A program made the position numbers and the translations under genes. From positions 124,001 to 188,000 of the forward strand of contig NZ_JARVRJ010000017.1 in assembly GCF_030209745.1 (NCBI RefSeq): DNA of 64,000 nucleotides, given 5' to 3'. Each line of letters begins with the position of its first letter. Positions within the stretch are counted from its first letter, which is position 1. Below the pieces are notes generated by a model, which was not told where the DNA came from, did not search any database, and worked only from the letters and a program-made list of their open reading frames with translations. Of this stretch, positions 1 to 8,073 are shown one piece after another. This DNA comes from Arthrobacter sp. fls2-241-R2A-200. Its GTDB lineage: Bacteria > Actinomycetota > Actinomycetes > Actinomycetales > Micrococcaceae.

Positions 1-1
1 C

Positions 2-1015
2 ATCCTTCCCCCTCGGATGGCGCGGACCATGGACGATCGATTGCAGCAGCAAGCGAGCGAACTTCTCCAGATTGCCAGTGATTTCAGACCTGCGGTGCTT
101 CACACGACGACACACTTTGTGAATGGTTTGGTCGCCCGGGAGGTAGCCGATGCCCTCAACATTCCTTGGGTTTATGAAGTCAGGGGCCAACTGGCTGACA
201 CATGGGCATCCAGCCGCGGCGAGACCGCACGCAGTAGCGAACGTTACAAGCTCTTCATGGATTGTGAAGGCGATGTCATGCGCTCAGCTGATCTGGTGGT
301 GACGCTCGGGGAAGCCATGAAAAGGAACATCGCGGCCATGGGCGTTCCCGAGGACAAGATCCTAATCAGCCCGAATGCCGTCGGAGGGGCGTATTTGGAA
401 GAGCCAATGGAGTCCCGGCAGGCCCGGCTCCTTCTTGGGCTGGATCCGGATGGACTATACATAGGCACGGTCAGTAGCCTCGTGGGATACGAAGGACTGG
501 ACGATCTTGTCACGGCCTTTGGTTACTTGGCGCCACGCCTGCCGGGGTTGAAGCTTGTTGTCGTGGGAGACGGCGTTGCCGCACCGATGCTGCACGACCA
601 AGTCCAGAGGTTGGGACTCGCGGATCGAACTGTCTTTGCTGGTCGGGTACCACCGGAAAAGGCTCGGCTATACCACGCGTCGCTCGACGTTTTTGTCGTT
701 CCTCGCAAGGATCTGGCAGTCACGAGAGCCGTGACACCACTCAAACCCGTCGAGGCGATGGCTTCCGGCCGGCCGATTGTAGTAAGCGACCTTGAGGCCC
801 TGCGTGAGATAGTTAGCGACGAAGTCAACGGCAGGGTGGTCAAAGCCGAGACCCCGACACTATTGGCTGAGGCGTTGATGGACTTGCTCGAAGATGAAGC
901 ATTACGCCGACGCCTTGGAAACGCCGGCAGGGAGATGGTCCTGGCCGAGAGGACGTGGCCGGCGAATGCCGCTGCACTAGGCCGGGCTTACGAAAACTTG
1001 GGGTCCAAAATATGA
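2..1015 (+). CDS. Glycosyltransferase family 4 (GT-B), 5'-truncated by the window edge
   Basis: Retaining GT-B glycosyltransferase expected to add a sugar to a lipid-linked or nascent envelope polysaccharide in the cytoplasm. The reading frame is open to the left edge, and only about 335 residues are visible where the family usually has 380-420, so the first part of the N-terminal Rossmann domain is missing. The C-terminal donor-binding domain is complete: GTVSSLVGYEGLDDLV, VVVGDG, FAGRVPPEKA, then PLKPVEAMASGRPIVVSDL, which carries the second Glu of the usual E-x7-E motif. An internal ATG at 17 exists but would lack the N-terminal domain, so I treat the gene as partial. It lies 13 bp before the exporter permease and is probably in the same operon. 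Sugar and acceptor cannot be read from sequence. Confidence 0.85.
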   Translation: MLPPRMARTMDDRLQQQASELLQIASDFRPAVLHTTTHFVNGLVAREVADALNIPWVYEVRGQLADTWASSRGETARSSERYKLFMDCEGDVMRSADLVVTLGEAMKRNIAAMGVPEDKILISPNAVGGAYLEEPMESRQARLLLGLDPDGLYIGTVSSLVGYEGLDDLVTAFGYLAPRLPGLKLVVVGDGVAAPMLHDQVQRLGLADRTVFAGRVPPEKARLYHASLDVFVVPRKDLAVTRAVTPLKPVEAMASGRPIVVSDLEALREIVSDEVNGRVVKAETPTLLAEALMDLLEDEALRRRLGNAGREMVLAERTWPANAAALGRAYENLGSKI

Positions 1016-1028
1016 GAAGGGTCAGCTG

Positions 1029-1916
1029 ATGTCGGCCAAAAAGGCTTTTTTGCCCGAACCGGCGGTTGTTCAGCCGTTGGCTGTAGACATGCGCCGTTTG
1101 ACTCGAGTCGGTGCTCGTCCGCGGTTCCTGGATTACTTGGTGCAGCTATGGGACTTCCGGGAATTCATCTATTACGACGCCCGCGCCCGGGTCCAGAGCG
1201 GCACTCGCCGCGATCGCCTTGGTAGCGCGTGGTTGCTCCTAAACCCGATCTTCAATGGGTTAACCTATTATGCAATATTTGGAATTCTTCTCCAGACCAG
1301 TGGTGGCATTAAGAACTATGTCGGATATCTTGTTATAGGCATTTTTGTCTTTCAAGGTACCTCCGGAGCTATCACTAGTGGTGCGCGGTCAATTCATAGT
1401 AATAAGTCAATGGTGGAAGCATTTAACTTTCCGCGGGCAACTCTGCCTATAGGCATGAACATCAGGGAGATCATGGCGAACGTGCCACTGATACTCGGAA
1501 TGCTCCTTATTATTGTGCTGATCCCTCCGGTCGAAAAGATCACGTGGCTCTGGTTGATGATCATTCCTGCCCTTCTACTTCAGTCTGTCTTTAACTTGGG
1601 CGTCGGTTTGATTCTAGCCCGCATCATTTCACGCATTCACGACACCACCCACTTGATTCCATTCTTCATGAGAGCCTGGATGTATGGTTCGGCAATCTTC
1701 TACTCATATGATCGATTCATAACTCATCCGACTATCTTGGCCATCGTGAAGATGAATCCTCTATTCAACGTTATAGATATTCTGCGTAATTGTTTGCTTT
1801 ACGCGCAACCGCCCACATGGCAGTCCTGGGCAACTTTGGCTGTTTGGGCGCTAGGCGCCCTCTTGGCCGGATTACTTTTCTTTTGGCAGGGGGAGGAATC
1901 ATATGGTCGCGGCTGA
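1029..1916 (+). CDS. ABC-2 type polysaccharide/polyol exporter, permease subunit (Wzm/TagG-like)
   Basis: Integral membrane half of an ABC-2 exporter that moves undecaprenyl-linked polysaccharide or teichoic-acid-type polymer across the membrane. A ~60-residue basic cytosolic N-terminus contains YYDARARVQSGTRRDRLGSAW, the amphipathic entry of this family, and about six hydrophobic helices follow. The 295-aa length is normal for Wzm/TagG. The ATG at 1029 has a GAGAAGGG ribosome site just upstream. The last 14 bp overlap the ATPase gene in another frame, indicating translational coupling. The stretch 1260-1420 is strikingly AT-rich (22 of 60 bases G/C in 1261-1320), unlike the housekeeping genes later in the window, which suggests recent transfer. 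Confidence 0.9.
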   Translation: MSAKKAFLPEPAVVQPLAVDMRRLTRVGARPRFLDYLVQLWDFREFIYYDARARVQSGTRRDRLGSAWLLLNPIFNGLTYYAIFGILLQTSGGIKNYVGYLVIGIFVFQGTSGAITSGARSIHSNKSMVEAFNFPRATLPIGMNIREIMANVPLILGMLLIIVLIPPVEKITWLWLMIIPALLLQSVFNLGVGLILARIISRIHDTTHLIPFFMRAWMYGSAIFYSYDRFITHPTILAIVKMNPLFNVIDILRNCLLYAQPPTWQSWATLAVWALGALLAGLLFFWQGEESYGRG

Positions 1917-2793
1917 GCAGGTTCTTGAAGTCGAAGGGCATCCGTGTGTCGTGGTCGATGGGGCCGCCATGGAGTACAGGGTAGTCACCACAGATTCTGA
2001 TGCAGCTGCTCAAGAGCGCCGCGATACGAGTCTGTTGAAGCGATTCGGCCGGAGACCGAACACCGTCGTCGTCAGGGCCCTCTACGAACTCTCCTTGGTG
2101 GCGGAACGCGGTGAGTCCGTCGGCATCATTGGGCGCAATGGCTCTGGGAAGAGCACGCTCATGAAGTTAATCAGTGGCCAGGTGCGCCCTACGTCGGGCG
2201 CTGTATTTGCGTCAAGCACGCCCATCATGCTTGGCGTGAATGCTGCTCTCATGCCAGATCTGTCAGGTCACCAGAATGTAGTCCTCGGATGCTTGGCCAT
2301 GGGAATGAGTCGGCGCGAAGTTGACGATAAGTTCCCGAGTATCGTCGAACTTTGCGGGCTTGAGGACTCCATTTACTTACCCATGAAATCCTACTCATCT
2401 GGTATGGCGTCGCGGTTACGCTTCGCCATCGCAGCCAGTATCGACCCCGAAATCCTGTTGGTAGACGAGGCGCTGAACACCGGCGACGCGCAGTTCGGTA
2501 ACCGGAGTAAACGGCGAATGGATCAGTTGCGAGGACAGGCTGGCTGCGTCTTCTTGGTAAGTCACTCGCTTGAAACCATTACGAATATGTGTAGCCGGGT
2601 GATTTGGCTGGATAAAGGCCACCTCATAATGGATGGGGATCCGTCGGACACTGTCCGTGCTTATCAAGATTTTACCGGTCATTTAGCGAAGGGCAACAAC
2701 TTGTCTGCCGCACGGGTCAGGGACGAAGCTCGGGCGGCCCTCCAAACGACTCAGATACTGGCACGGAGCAAAATGCACCGGAGCCGACGTTGA
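1903..2793 (+). CDS. ABC-2 exporter ATP-binding subunit (Wzt/TagH-like)
   Basis: ATPase partner of the preceding permease, energising polymer export. Walker A is GRNGSGKS at residues 77-84, the signature motif is YSSGMASRLRFAI, and Walker B is ILLVDEALNTGD, the wording typical of the Wzt/TagH subfamily. There is an N-terminal extension of ~45 residues and a short (~45 residue) C-terminal tail. No long carbohydrate-binding beta domain of the O-antigen Wzt type is present, so it resembles exporters that do not read a chain-terminating cap. The ATG overlaps the permease by 14 bp, and the stop overlaps the TTG start of the next glycosyltransferase by 4 bp. Confidence 0.9.
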   Translation: MVAAEQVLEVEGHPCVVVDGAAMEYRVVTTDSDAAAQERRDTSLLKRFGRRPNTVVVRALYELSLVAERGESVGIIGRNGSGKSTLMKLISGQVRPTSGAVFASSTPIMLGVNAALMPDLSGHQNVVLGCLAMGMSRREVDDKFPSIVELCGLEDSIYLPMKSYSSGMASRLRFAIAASIDPEILLVDEALNTGDAQFGNRSKRRMDQLRGQAGCVFLVSHSLETITNMCSRVIWLDKGHLIMDGDPSDTVRAYQDFTGHLAKGNNLSAARVRDEARAALQTTQILARSKMHRSRR

Positions 2794-4688
2794 GGTGGAC
2801 TTTGCGGGACGTGAGGACAGCATTTTGGCATTTCCGCAAGGGGGGCGCGGCCCAAACGCGGATTTGGCTGCGGCGGCGTAAATCGCAGCATGCTGATAGG
2901 GCGCGAAGTGCGACTGCACGCTTTGCGTCGCGTCCAGAAGGGCCCTTACTTAGCTTCGAGCCGTTCGAGTATCCACGCCGAGATGCTCGACGTAGTGACC
3001 TTAGAGTTGGTGTAATTTTAGATGATTTTTCCATCTCAGCGTTTGCTTACGAATGGGACCTCGTTCCACTCAAAAGAGACACATGGCGTCAGGTGCTTGG
3101 AGAGCGTGCTGTCGACTTCCTCTTCGTAGAATCCGCGTGGAGCGGTAACGGGGGGTCCTGGAAGTATCAACTAACGGGTTCCAGCGGTCCTAAGCCTGAG
3201 TTCTTGGCTCTCTTGAGTTGGTGCCGCCAGAATGACATACCTACGGTTTTTTGGAATAAAGAGGATCCACCCCACTTTGATGACTTTCTGTTGGCCGCAA
3301 AAGAGTTTGATGTGGTCTTTACCACGGATGAAAATAAGATATCGGACTACCATCGCGCCCTCGGACATAATCGAATTCGTGTGCTCCCGTTTGCGGCCCA
3401 ACCGGCCATCCACAATCCGATCCGGCCGCCCAAGGGAAGGCATGCCCGTGATGTAGCCTTCGCAGGAATGTATTTTGCGCATAAGTATCCGGAGCGTCGT
3501 GAACAACTGCGGCTCCTTCTGGATGGCGCTATCGCGGGGTCAAAAGGCTCTGGTAGTGGGTTGGAAATATTCTCTCGTCAACTTGGTGGCGACCCTGAAT
3601 ATCAATTCCCGCCACCCTATAGCTCTCAAGTCGTGGGTTCGCTCACTTATGAGCAGATGCTCACAGCGTATAAGGCGTACAAGGTCTTTCTAAACGTCAA
3701 TTCCGTCATCACGTCTCCTAGCATGTGTGCGCGACGCATATTTGAGATCACGGCGTCGGGCACGCCAGTTGTAACCACGGACAGTCCGGCGCTCGCGCGG
3801 TTCTTCCCTCAAGGGGAAATGCAAAGTGTGTCAACCTCCGAGGAGGCTGCAAACGTGATCCAGTCTCTGTTGCGAAGCGCGGAACTAAACGACCGCTCCG
3901 TCCACGTGGCCCAGCGTCGGATATGGGCCGAACATACATACTCCCACCGAGCCGAGGAGGTAGTTCGCGCGATCATGCCTGACAAGCAACAGCCCGTAAA
4001 CCTTCCTCCCGTGAGTGCTCTCGTGTCAACCATGAGACCGCATCAGCTTGAACATGTGTTCAAAACCATTGGATCGCAACGCGACGTGAAGGTAGAACTC
4101 GTCCTGCTGACTCATGGGTTCAGTCCTGATAGCTATGCAATTGACCGGCTGAAGACGAAGTACGGGGTTAAGGATTTGATCCTCCTTGAGGAGCCGAAGA
4201 GCACCAGTCTAGGGTCGTGCCTCAATATGTGCGTCTCGTCTTCCAGCCACCCGGTGCTGACCAAGATGGACGACGACGACTACTACGGTCCGAGTTACTT
4301 GCGGGATCAATTGAATGCGCTGAATTACTCTGGCGCCGACGTCGTGGGAAAGCTCGCCCACTTCATGTACATATCGAGCCGTAACGCGGCTTTGTACCGG
4401 TTTGGGCACATGGAGCACCGTTTCAGCCACATGGTGATGGGTCCAACGATCATGGCAAAACGGGAAACTTTCGAGCAGCATCGATTCGGAGATCAAAGCC
4501 GTGGAGAGGACACCCAGTTCCTCCAGGCGGTGGCTACGGCGGGCGGAAAAATCTATTCTTCCGACCGTTATAACTATTACCAATTCAGAAGCGGTTCGGG
4601 TCACACATGGGATGCCTCGGATGATGAATTACTCGCCTCCGGAGAAGTTCGCTTCTGGGGCAACCCTGAAGAGCACGTCACAATCTAG
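2790..4688 (+). CDS. Two-domain glycosyltransferase: CgeB-like N-terminus plus GT2-like C-terminus
   Basis: A 632-aa predicted cytosolic protein. Residues ~70-395 resemble CgeB/YkvP-type GT-B glycosyltransferases: VFWNKEDPPHFDDFL, FAGMYFAHKYPERR, KVFLNVNSV, MCARRIFEITASGTPVV. From ~405 a second domain looks like an inverting GT2 fold, with VSALVSTMRPHQLEHVF and an acidic cluster KMDDDDYYGPSYL near residue 492 at the usual DxD metal/nucleotide site. The start is a TTG overlapping the upstream stop (TTGA), and no better ATG lies nearby. The gene at 8070 is a clear paralogue with near-identical motifs. Substrate unknown; context suggests assembly or decoration of the exported polymer. Confidence 0.8.
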   Translation: MRWTLRDVRTAFWHFRKGGAAQTRIWLRRRKSQHADRARSATARFASRPEGPLLSFEPFEYPRRDARRSDLRVGVILDDFSISAFAYEWDLVPLKRDTWRQVLGERAVDFLFVESAWSGNGGSWKYQLTGSSGPKPEFLALLSWCRQNDIPTVFWNKEDPPHFDDFLLAAKEFDVVFTTDENKISDYHRALGHNRIRVLPFAAQPAIHNPIRPPKGRHARDVAFAGMYFAHKYPERREQLRLLLDGAIAGSKGSGSGLEIFSRQLGGDPEYQFPPPYSSQVVGSLTYEQMLTAYKAYKVFLNVNSVITSPSMCARRIFEITASGTPVVTTDSPALARFFPQGEMQSVSTSEEAANVIQSLLRSAELNDRSVHVAQRRIWAEHTYSHRAEEVVRAIMPDKQQPVNLPPVSALVSTMRPHQLEHVFKTIGSQRDVKVELVLLTHGFSPDSYAIDRLKTKYGVKDLILLEEPKSTSLGSCLNMCVSSSSHPVLTKMDDDDYYGPSYLRDQLNALNYSGADVVGKLAHFMYISSRNAALYRFGHMEHRFSHMVMGPTIMAKRETFEQHRFGDQSRGEDTQFLQAVATAGGKIYSSDRYNYYQFRSGSGHTWDASDDELLASGEVRFWGNPEEHVTI

Positions 4689-4720
4689 AAAAAAGAACAA
4701 AAAATGTGGGGAGCATTGAG

Positions 4721-6001
4721 TTGAATACCATTAATCGCGTAGCAGTCATCGGCTTGGGGTATATCGGTCTGCCAACGGCAGCCATCTTGGCGACAAACGG
4801 AGTGGAGGTCATCGGTGTTGATGTAAACCAGCGCACCGTGGATGCAGTGAACGCAGGCCAAGTCCCCTTTGTCGAACCGGACCTTGGAGTTCACGTGGCA
4901 GGTGCGGTGAGTCAGGGCCACCTGAGCGCCAGCACTGCGACGCCTCGCGCTGACGCTTACATTGTGGCCGTGCCCACGCCGTTCAAGGACGATCGTTCCG
5001 CAGATCTGAGCTATATCGAAGCCGCTGCCAGAGGCATCGCACCACAACTGCAGGGTGGCGAGCTCCTGATCCTTGAATCTACTTCCCCTCCGGGAGCCAC
5101 TCAACATATGGCCGACTACATCCTCAACTTGCGCCCAGACCTAAGCTTCGGTGACGAGGACTCCAAGCCAGGGATCCTCGTCGCGCACTGCCCTGAGCGA
5201 GTTCTGCCCGGTAGAGTCATGATCGAGCTCGTGACGAATGACAGAATTGTTGGAGGACTAACTCCTGAGGCCGCAGAAAAGGCCAAGCATCTTTATGCAC
5301 TGTTTTGCCAAGGCGAGATTCTCACGACGGACGCCGTGACCGCTGAAATGGCTAAGCTCGTGGAGAATTCTTATCGAGATGTCAACATTGCTTTTGCAAA
5401 CGAGCTTTCGATCATCAGCGACAAGTTGGGTATTGATGTATGGGAGCTTATCCGCTTAGCGAACCATCACCCGCGTGTGAATATCCTTCAGCCAGGGCCC
5501 GGTGTCGGAGGCCATTGCATCGCTGTCGACCCTTGGTTCATCGTCGCAGCAGCGCCCGACGAGTCGCGACTGATTCGGACAGCCCGAGAGGTCAATGATT
5601 CAAAGCCGAAATGGGTCTTCACCCAAGTAGTGTCCGCATTGGCGGACCTCCCAGCCGGAGCGGAGGTCTGTGTCTTGGGACTTGCCTTCAAAGCTAACAT
5701 CGACGACCTACGCGAGTCACCAGCCATTGAGATCGCCGCTCACCTGTCCGCTGCCTTGGAAGATCGCCGCATAAATGTAGCTGAGCCCCACGTGGAGGAA
5801 TTGCCCAAACAGCTTGCCGGACGCAAGAACATTGAGCTGGTTTCCATTGAGGAATCGATTCGTCGTTCTGCTGTAGTGGTTGTATTGGTGGATCACGACG
5901 CTGTCAAGTCGATTTCGCCCGAACTCCTCGTAGGAAAGACAGTCATAGACACCCGTGGGGCGCTGTCACTTGGAGCTCACCCAGCAACAATTGCCGTTTA
6001 G
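4721..6001 (+). CDS. wecC: UDP-N-acetyl-D-mannosamine dehydrogenase
   Basis: Oxidises UDP-ManNAc to UDP-ManNAc uronic acid with two NAD+. The N-terminal NAD-binding fold is VAVIGLGYIGLPTAAILA. The central domain carries AEMAKLVENSYRDVNIAFAN, and the catalytic cysteine is Cys266 in GPGVGGHCIAVDPWFI, the wording characteristic of WecC rather than UDP-glucose dehydrogenase. A C-terminal Rossmann domain follows (VCVLGLAFKANIDDLRESP). I prefer the TTG at 4721 because GGGGAG lies 7 bases upstream; an in-frame GTG at 4706 adds five residues but has no clear ribosome site. The substrate would come from WecB, encoded at 14163-15323 on the other strand. Length (~426 aa) is normal. Confidence 0.93.
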   Translation: MNTINRVAVIGLGYIGLPTAAILATNGVEVIGVDVNQRTVDAVNAGQVPFVEPDLGVHVAGAVSQGHLSASTATPRADAYIVAVPTPFKDDRSADLSYIEAAARGIAPQLQGGELLILESTSPPGATQHMADYILNLRPDLSFGDEDSKPGILVAHCPERVLPGRVMIELVTNDRIVGGLTPEAAEKAKHLYALFCQGEILTTDAVTAEMAKLVENSYRDVNIAFANELSIISDKLGIDVWELIRLANHHPRVNILQPGPGVGGHCIAVDPWFIVAAAPDESRLIRTAREVNDSKPKWVFTQVVSALADLPAGAEVCVLGLAFKANIDDLRESPAIEIAAHLSAALEDRRINVAEPHVEELPKQLAGRKNIELVSIEESIRRSAVVVVLVDHDAVKSISPELLVGKTVIDTRGALSLGAHPATIAV

Positions 6002-6053
6002 CGCGGCACCCTTTGAGAGATGCTTGCGTACCGAGCGAAGACATGAGAGCAGA

Positions 6054-6962
6054 ATGACCCGACCTAGAAATATTGATCCGAAGGTTCACGCGATCACCGG
6101 TTACCCCTCTATTGGGGCGTTCCTTGCTGCCAGGAACATTACGGGCGGTTATCACGTAATTGACCACGGTGGCCTGCCCATCGACGTTCTTGTCCAGAAT
6201 CGGGGGCATCGGACGACGGCCGTTTTTCTGCACGGTGCTGTCCAATCGGAGTATAGGTTGCCCATGATTGCCGGCTTGGGCGTCTCCCGAGATGTAGACG
6301 TTAACAGAGTCTTCATCTCTGATCCCAGCCTGATCCTCAGCCCGACGATGAACCTCGGTTGGTACGCGGGCAACTCGCAGCAGCGACTTCAACAGATCCT
6401 TCAAGACGTTATTGCAAAGATTGCATCGAGTTTCGGTAGCGAGAAACTTGTCTTCTTCGGTACCTCTGGCGGCGGCTTCGCCTCGCTTTACTATTCGTCG
6501 CAGTTCCCTGGCTCCATGGCGATTGTCGCCAATCCCCAGACGAATATTGCGCGGTATGAACCTGAGCCCGTATCAAACTTTGCAGAGGTTTGCTTCGGGG
6601 TCAGCGGTATTGATCCGATGGATCGGTTGCCGCATAGTGTGACCACCGATCTCGTGAAGATCTACAGTAAACCACTCGAAAATACTGTTGCTTATATGCA
6701 AAACAGTACCGACCGATTTCATATTGATGCTCACCATGACCCTTTTGTGAAGAATCTTCACTACAGCAACGAAGTATTTGAATTGTTGGGTGACGATTGG
6801 GGAGATGGCCATGCTGCTCCTCCCAAGGGGTTGATCACAGATGTATTGAAGGTGGCGGCAGATGATGACTGGCAGGCCGGTCTGCAGGGGCTCGGGTTCG
6901 CCCGGTCTGATGCGACGGGCTCAGATTCGGCTGTCCGCCAGGGACGACGGGTGCAGGCCTAG
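6054..6962 (+). CDS. Alpha/beta-hydrolase-fold protein of the polysaccharide locus
   Basis: A 302-aa protein with a nucleophile elbow GTSGGG (Ser138) followed by FASLYYSSQFPGS, preceded by TTAVFLHGAVQSE, which resembles the oxyanion strand of alpha/beta hydrolases. A candidate acid/His pair lies near VAYMQNSTDRFHIDAHHDPF. No signal peptide is visible, so it probably acts in the cytosol. In this setting it may be an esterase or acyltransferase acting on the glycan; that is inference. The ATG at 6054 (GAGAGC upstream) is preferred over an earlier in-frame start at 5955 inside wecC. The 154 bp downstream (6963-7116) contains no gene I can support. Confidence 0.65.
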   Translation: MTRPRNIDPKVHAITGYPSIGAFLAARNITGGYHVIDHGGLPIDVLVQNRGHRTTAVFLHGAVQSEYRLPMIAGLGVSRDVDVNRVFISDPSLILSPTMNLGWYAGNSQQRLQQILQDVIAKIASSFGSEKLVFFGTSGGGFASLYYSSQFPGSMAIVANPQTNIARYEPEPVSNFAEVCFGVSGIDPMDRLPHSVTTDLVKIYSKPLENTVAYMQNSTDRFHIDAHHDPFVKNLHYSNEVFELLGDDWGDGHAAPPKGLITDVLKVAADDDWQAGLQGLGFARSDATGSDSAVRQGRRVQA

Positions 6963-7116
6963 CAGGAAGAACACCTACATACGCTAGCCGCAGACTGAAT
7001 ACTAGCCTTTAGCGGTTGGAAATTTGCGGCTCAGCGAATGCCAAGACCGACAAACGTGCACAACCGAATACCGAACCGTTCGATGCAACAACCGACTTTC
7101 ACGGAGCATTGCCCAA

Positions 7117-8073
7117 ATGTTGAAATCTAGAAAAGACTCACCGCTGACAAGATTTGTCCGAACGCCCAGAGGGATTCTCGGTTTGGCGATCGGTGCCCTG
7201 ATTTTCGCGGGGGGCCTGACTTTCTTCCTTGAAGCGGAGAAATTAGGTATGCTCCTAGTTATACTCGGTCTCGCAATCGCCGTGCCGGTGCTCTTCGAGG
7301 GAACCTATACAGTTCGACGTTCTCTGGTTGGCGTGCGAAATGTCGTTCAGAAGACGGCCGAGCGGACAAGCGGTATATCTAACATCGCTAGGTCAAGCGA
7401 CCTAATAGAAAAACGAGTCGGCCTTACTGCGGCCAGTCTTGCAGAGGTCGTAGCTGCATCGAGCCAACCAAAGCCGGCCACAGTCACTGAATCCCCATTG
7501 CCTCTCGAGCAGATCCGGGACTGGGTCGGAATGACGCGGCATTCGGTTGGGCGAAACGTCTCCATCGCCGCAGCCTCAGGGCTGTTCGAGTCCCTCAGCA
7601 GACACATGCCGACGACGGCGGTCCACATAGGATCTGGAACCTCAACGGCGTGGGTAGCCAATTGCTTGGCGCACCTCCAACCGAGACCATGTCAAATTGT
7701 TGGCCTCGTCGAGACGGAAAGCGAAGTTGAGGCGTTCGGGCTCGTGGCCGGCGCGGCATCTTCAGACGATTCTGTGAGTTGCAGAATCTTGCCTTCGAGC
7801 CCCGCCGCAGCTGCGTCCCTTTCCGGTATATCGGCGCACTCGACGGACATGGTGCTCATTGATTATGGCGGCTTGACTTCCGGCACGGTACTAACGGATT
7901 GTATCCCCGCGCTTTACTTTCGCTGGCTTCGTCCGAAAACTCCAGTGGTTATTGTTGATTCCGCTGGAATAGATGTCCGACCTGCTGTGCAGTCATTTCT
8001 AGAGGTCCATTCAAGCTTCTATGTGAAGTACATTTCGAAGTCGTACAACTATGCAGAACTGATTGGAGCGTGA
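7117..8073 (+). CDS. Membrane-anchored protein with Rossmann/methyltransferase-like C-terminus
   Basis: About 318 aa. Two adjacent hydrophobic helices at residues ~20-65 (GILGLAIGALIFAGGLTFF, LGMLLVILGLAIAVPVLF) form a hairpin anchor. After a ~60-residue charged linker, residues ~155-318 look like a degenerate class I SAM-fold domain: TAVHIGSGTSTAWVANCLA for motif I, CQIVGLVETE for the second strand, MVLIDYGGL for the fourth. Motif I is HIGSGTS rather than the canonical D/E-x-G-x-G-x-G, so catalysis is uncertain. The ATG at 7117 has GGAG 11 bases upstream; an in-frame TTG at 7024 would add 31 residues of low-complexity character. The stop overlaps the next start (GTGA). Confidence 0.6.
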   Translation: MLKSRKDSPLTRFVRTPRGILGLAIGALIFAGGLTFFLEAEKLGMLLVILGLAIAVPVLFEGTYTVRRSLVGVRNVVQKTAERTSGISNIARSSDLIEKRVGLTAASLAEVVAASSQPKPATVTESPLPLEQIRDWVGMTRHSVGRNVSIAAASGLFESLSRHMPTTAVHIGSGTSTAWVANCLAHLQPRPCQIVGLVETESEVEAFGLVAGAASSDDSVSCRILPSSPAAAASLSGISAHSTDMVLIDYGGLTSGTVLTDCIPALYFRWLRPKTPVVIVDSAGIDVRPAVQSFLEVHSSFYVKYISKSYNYAELIGA

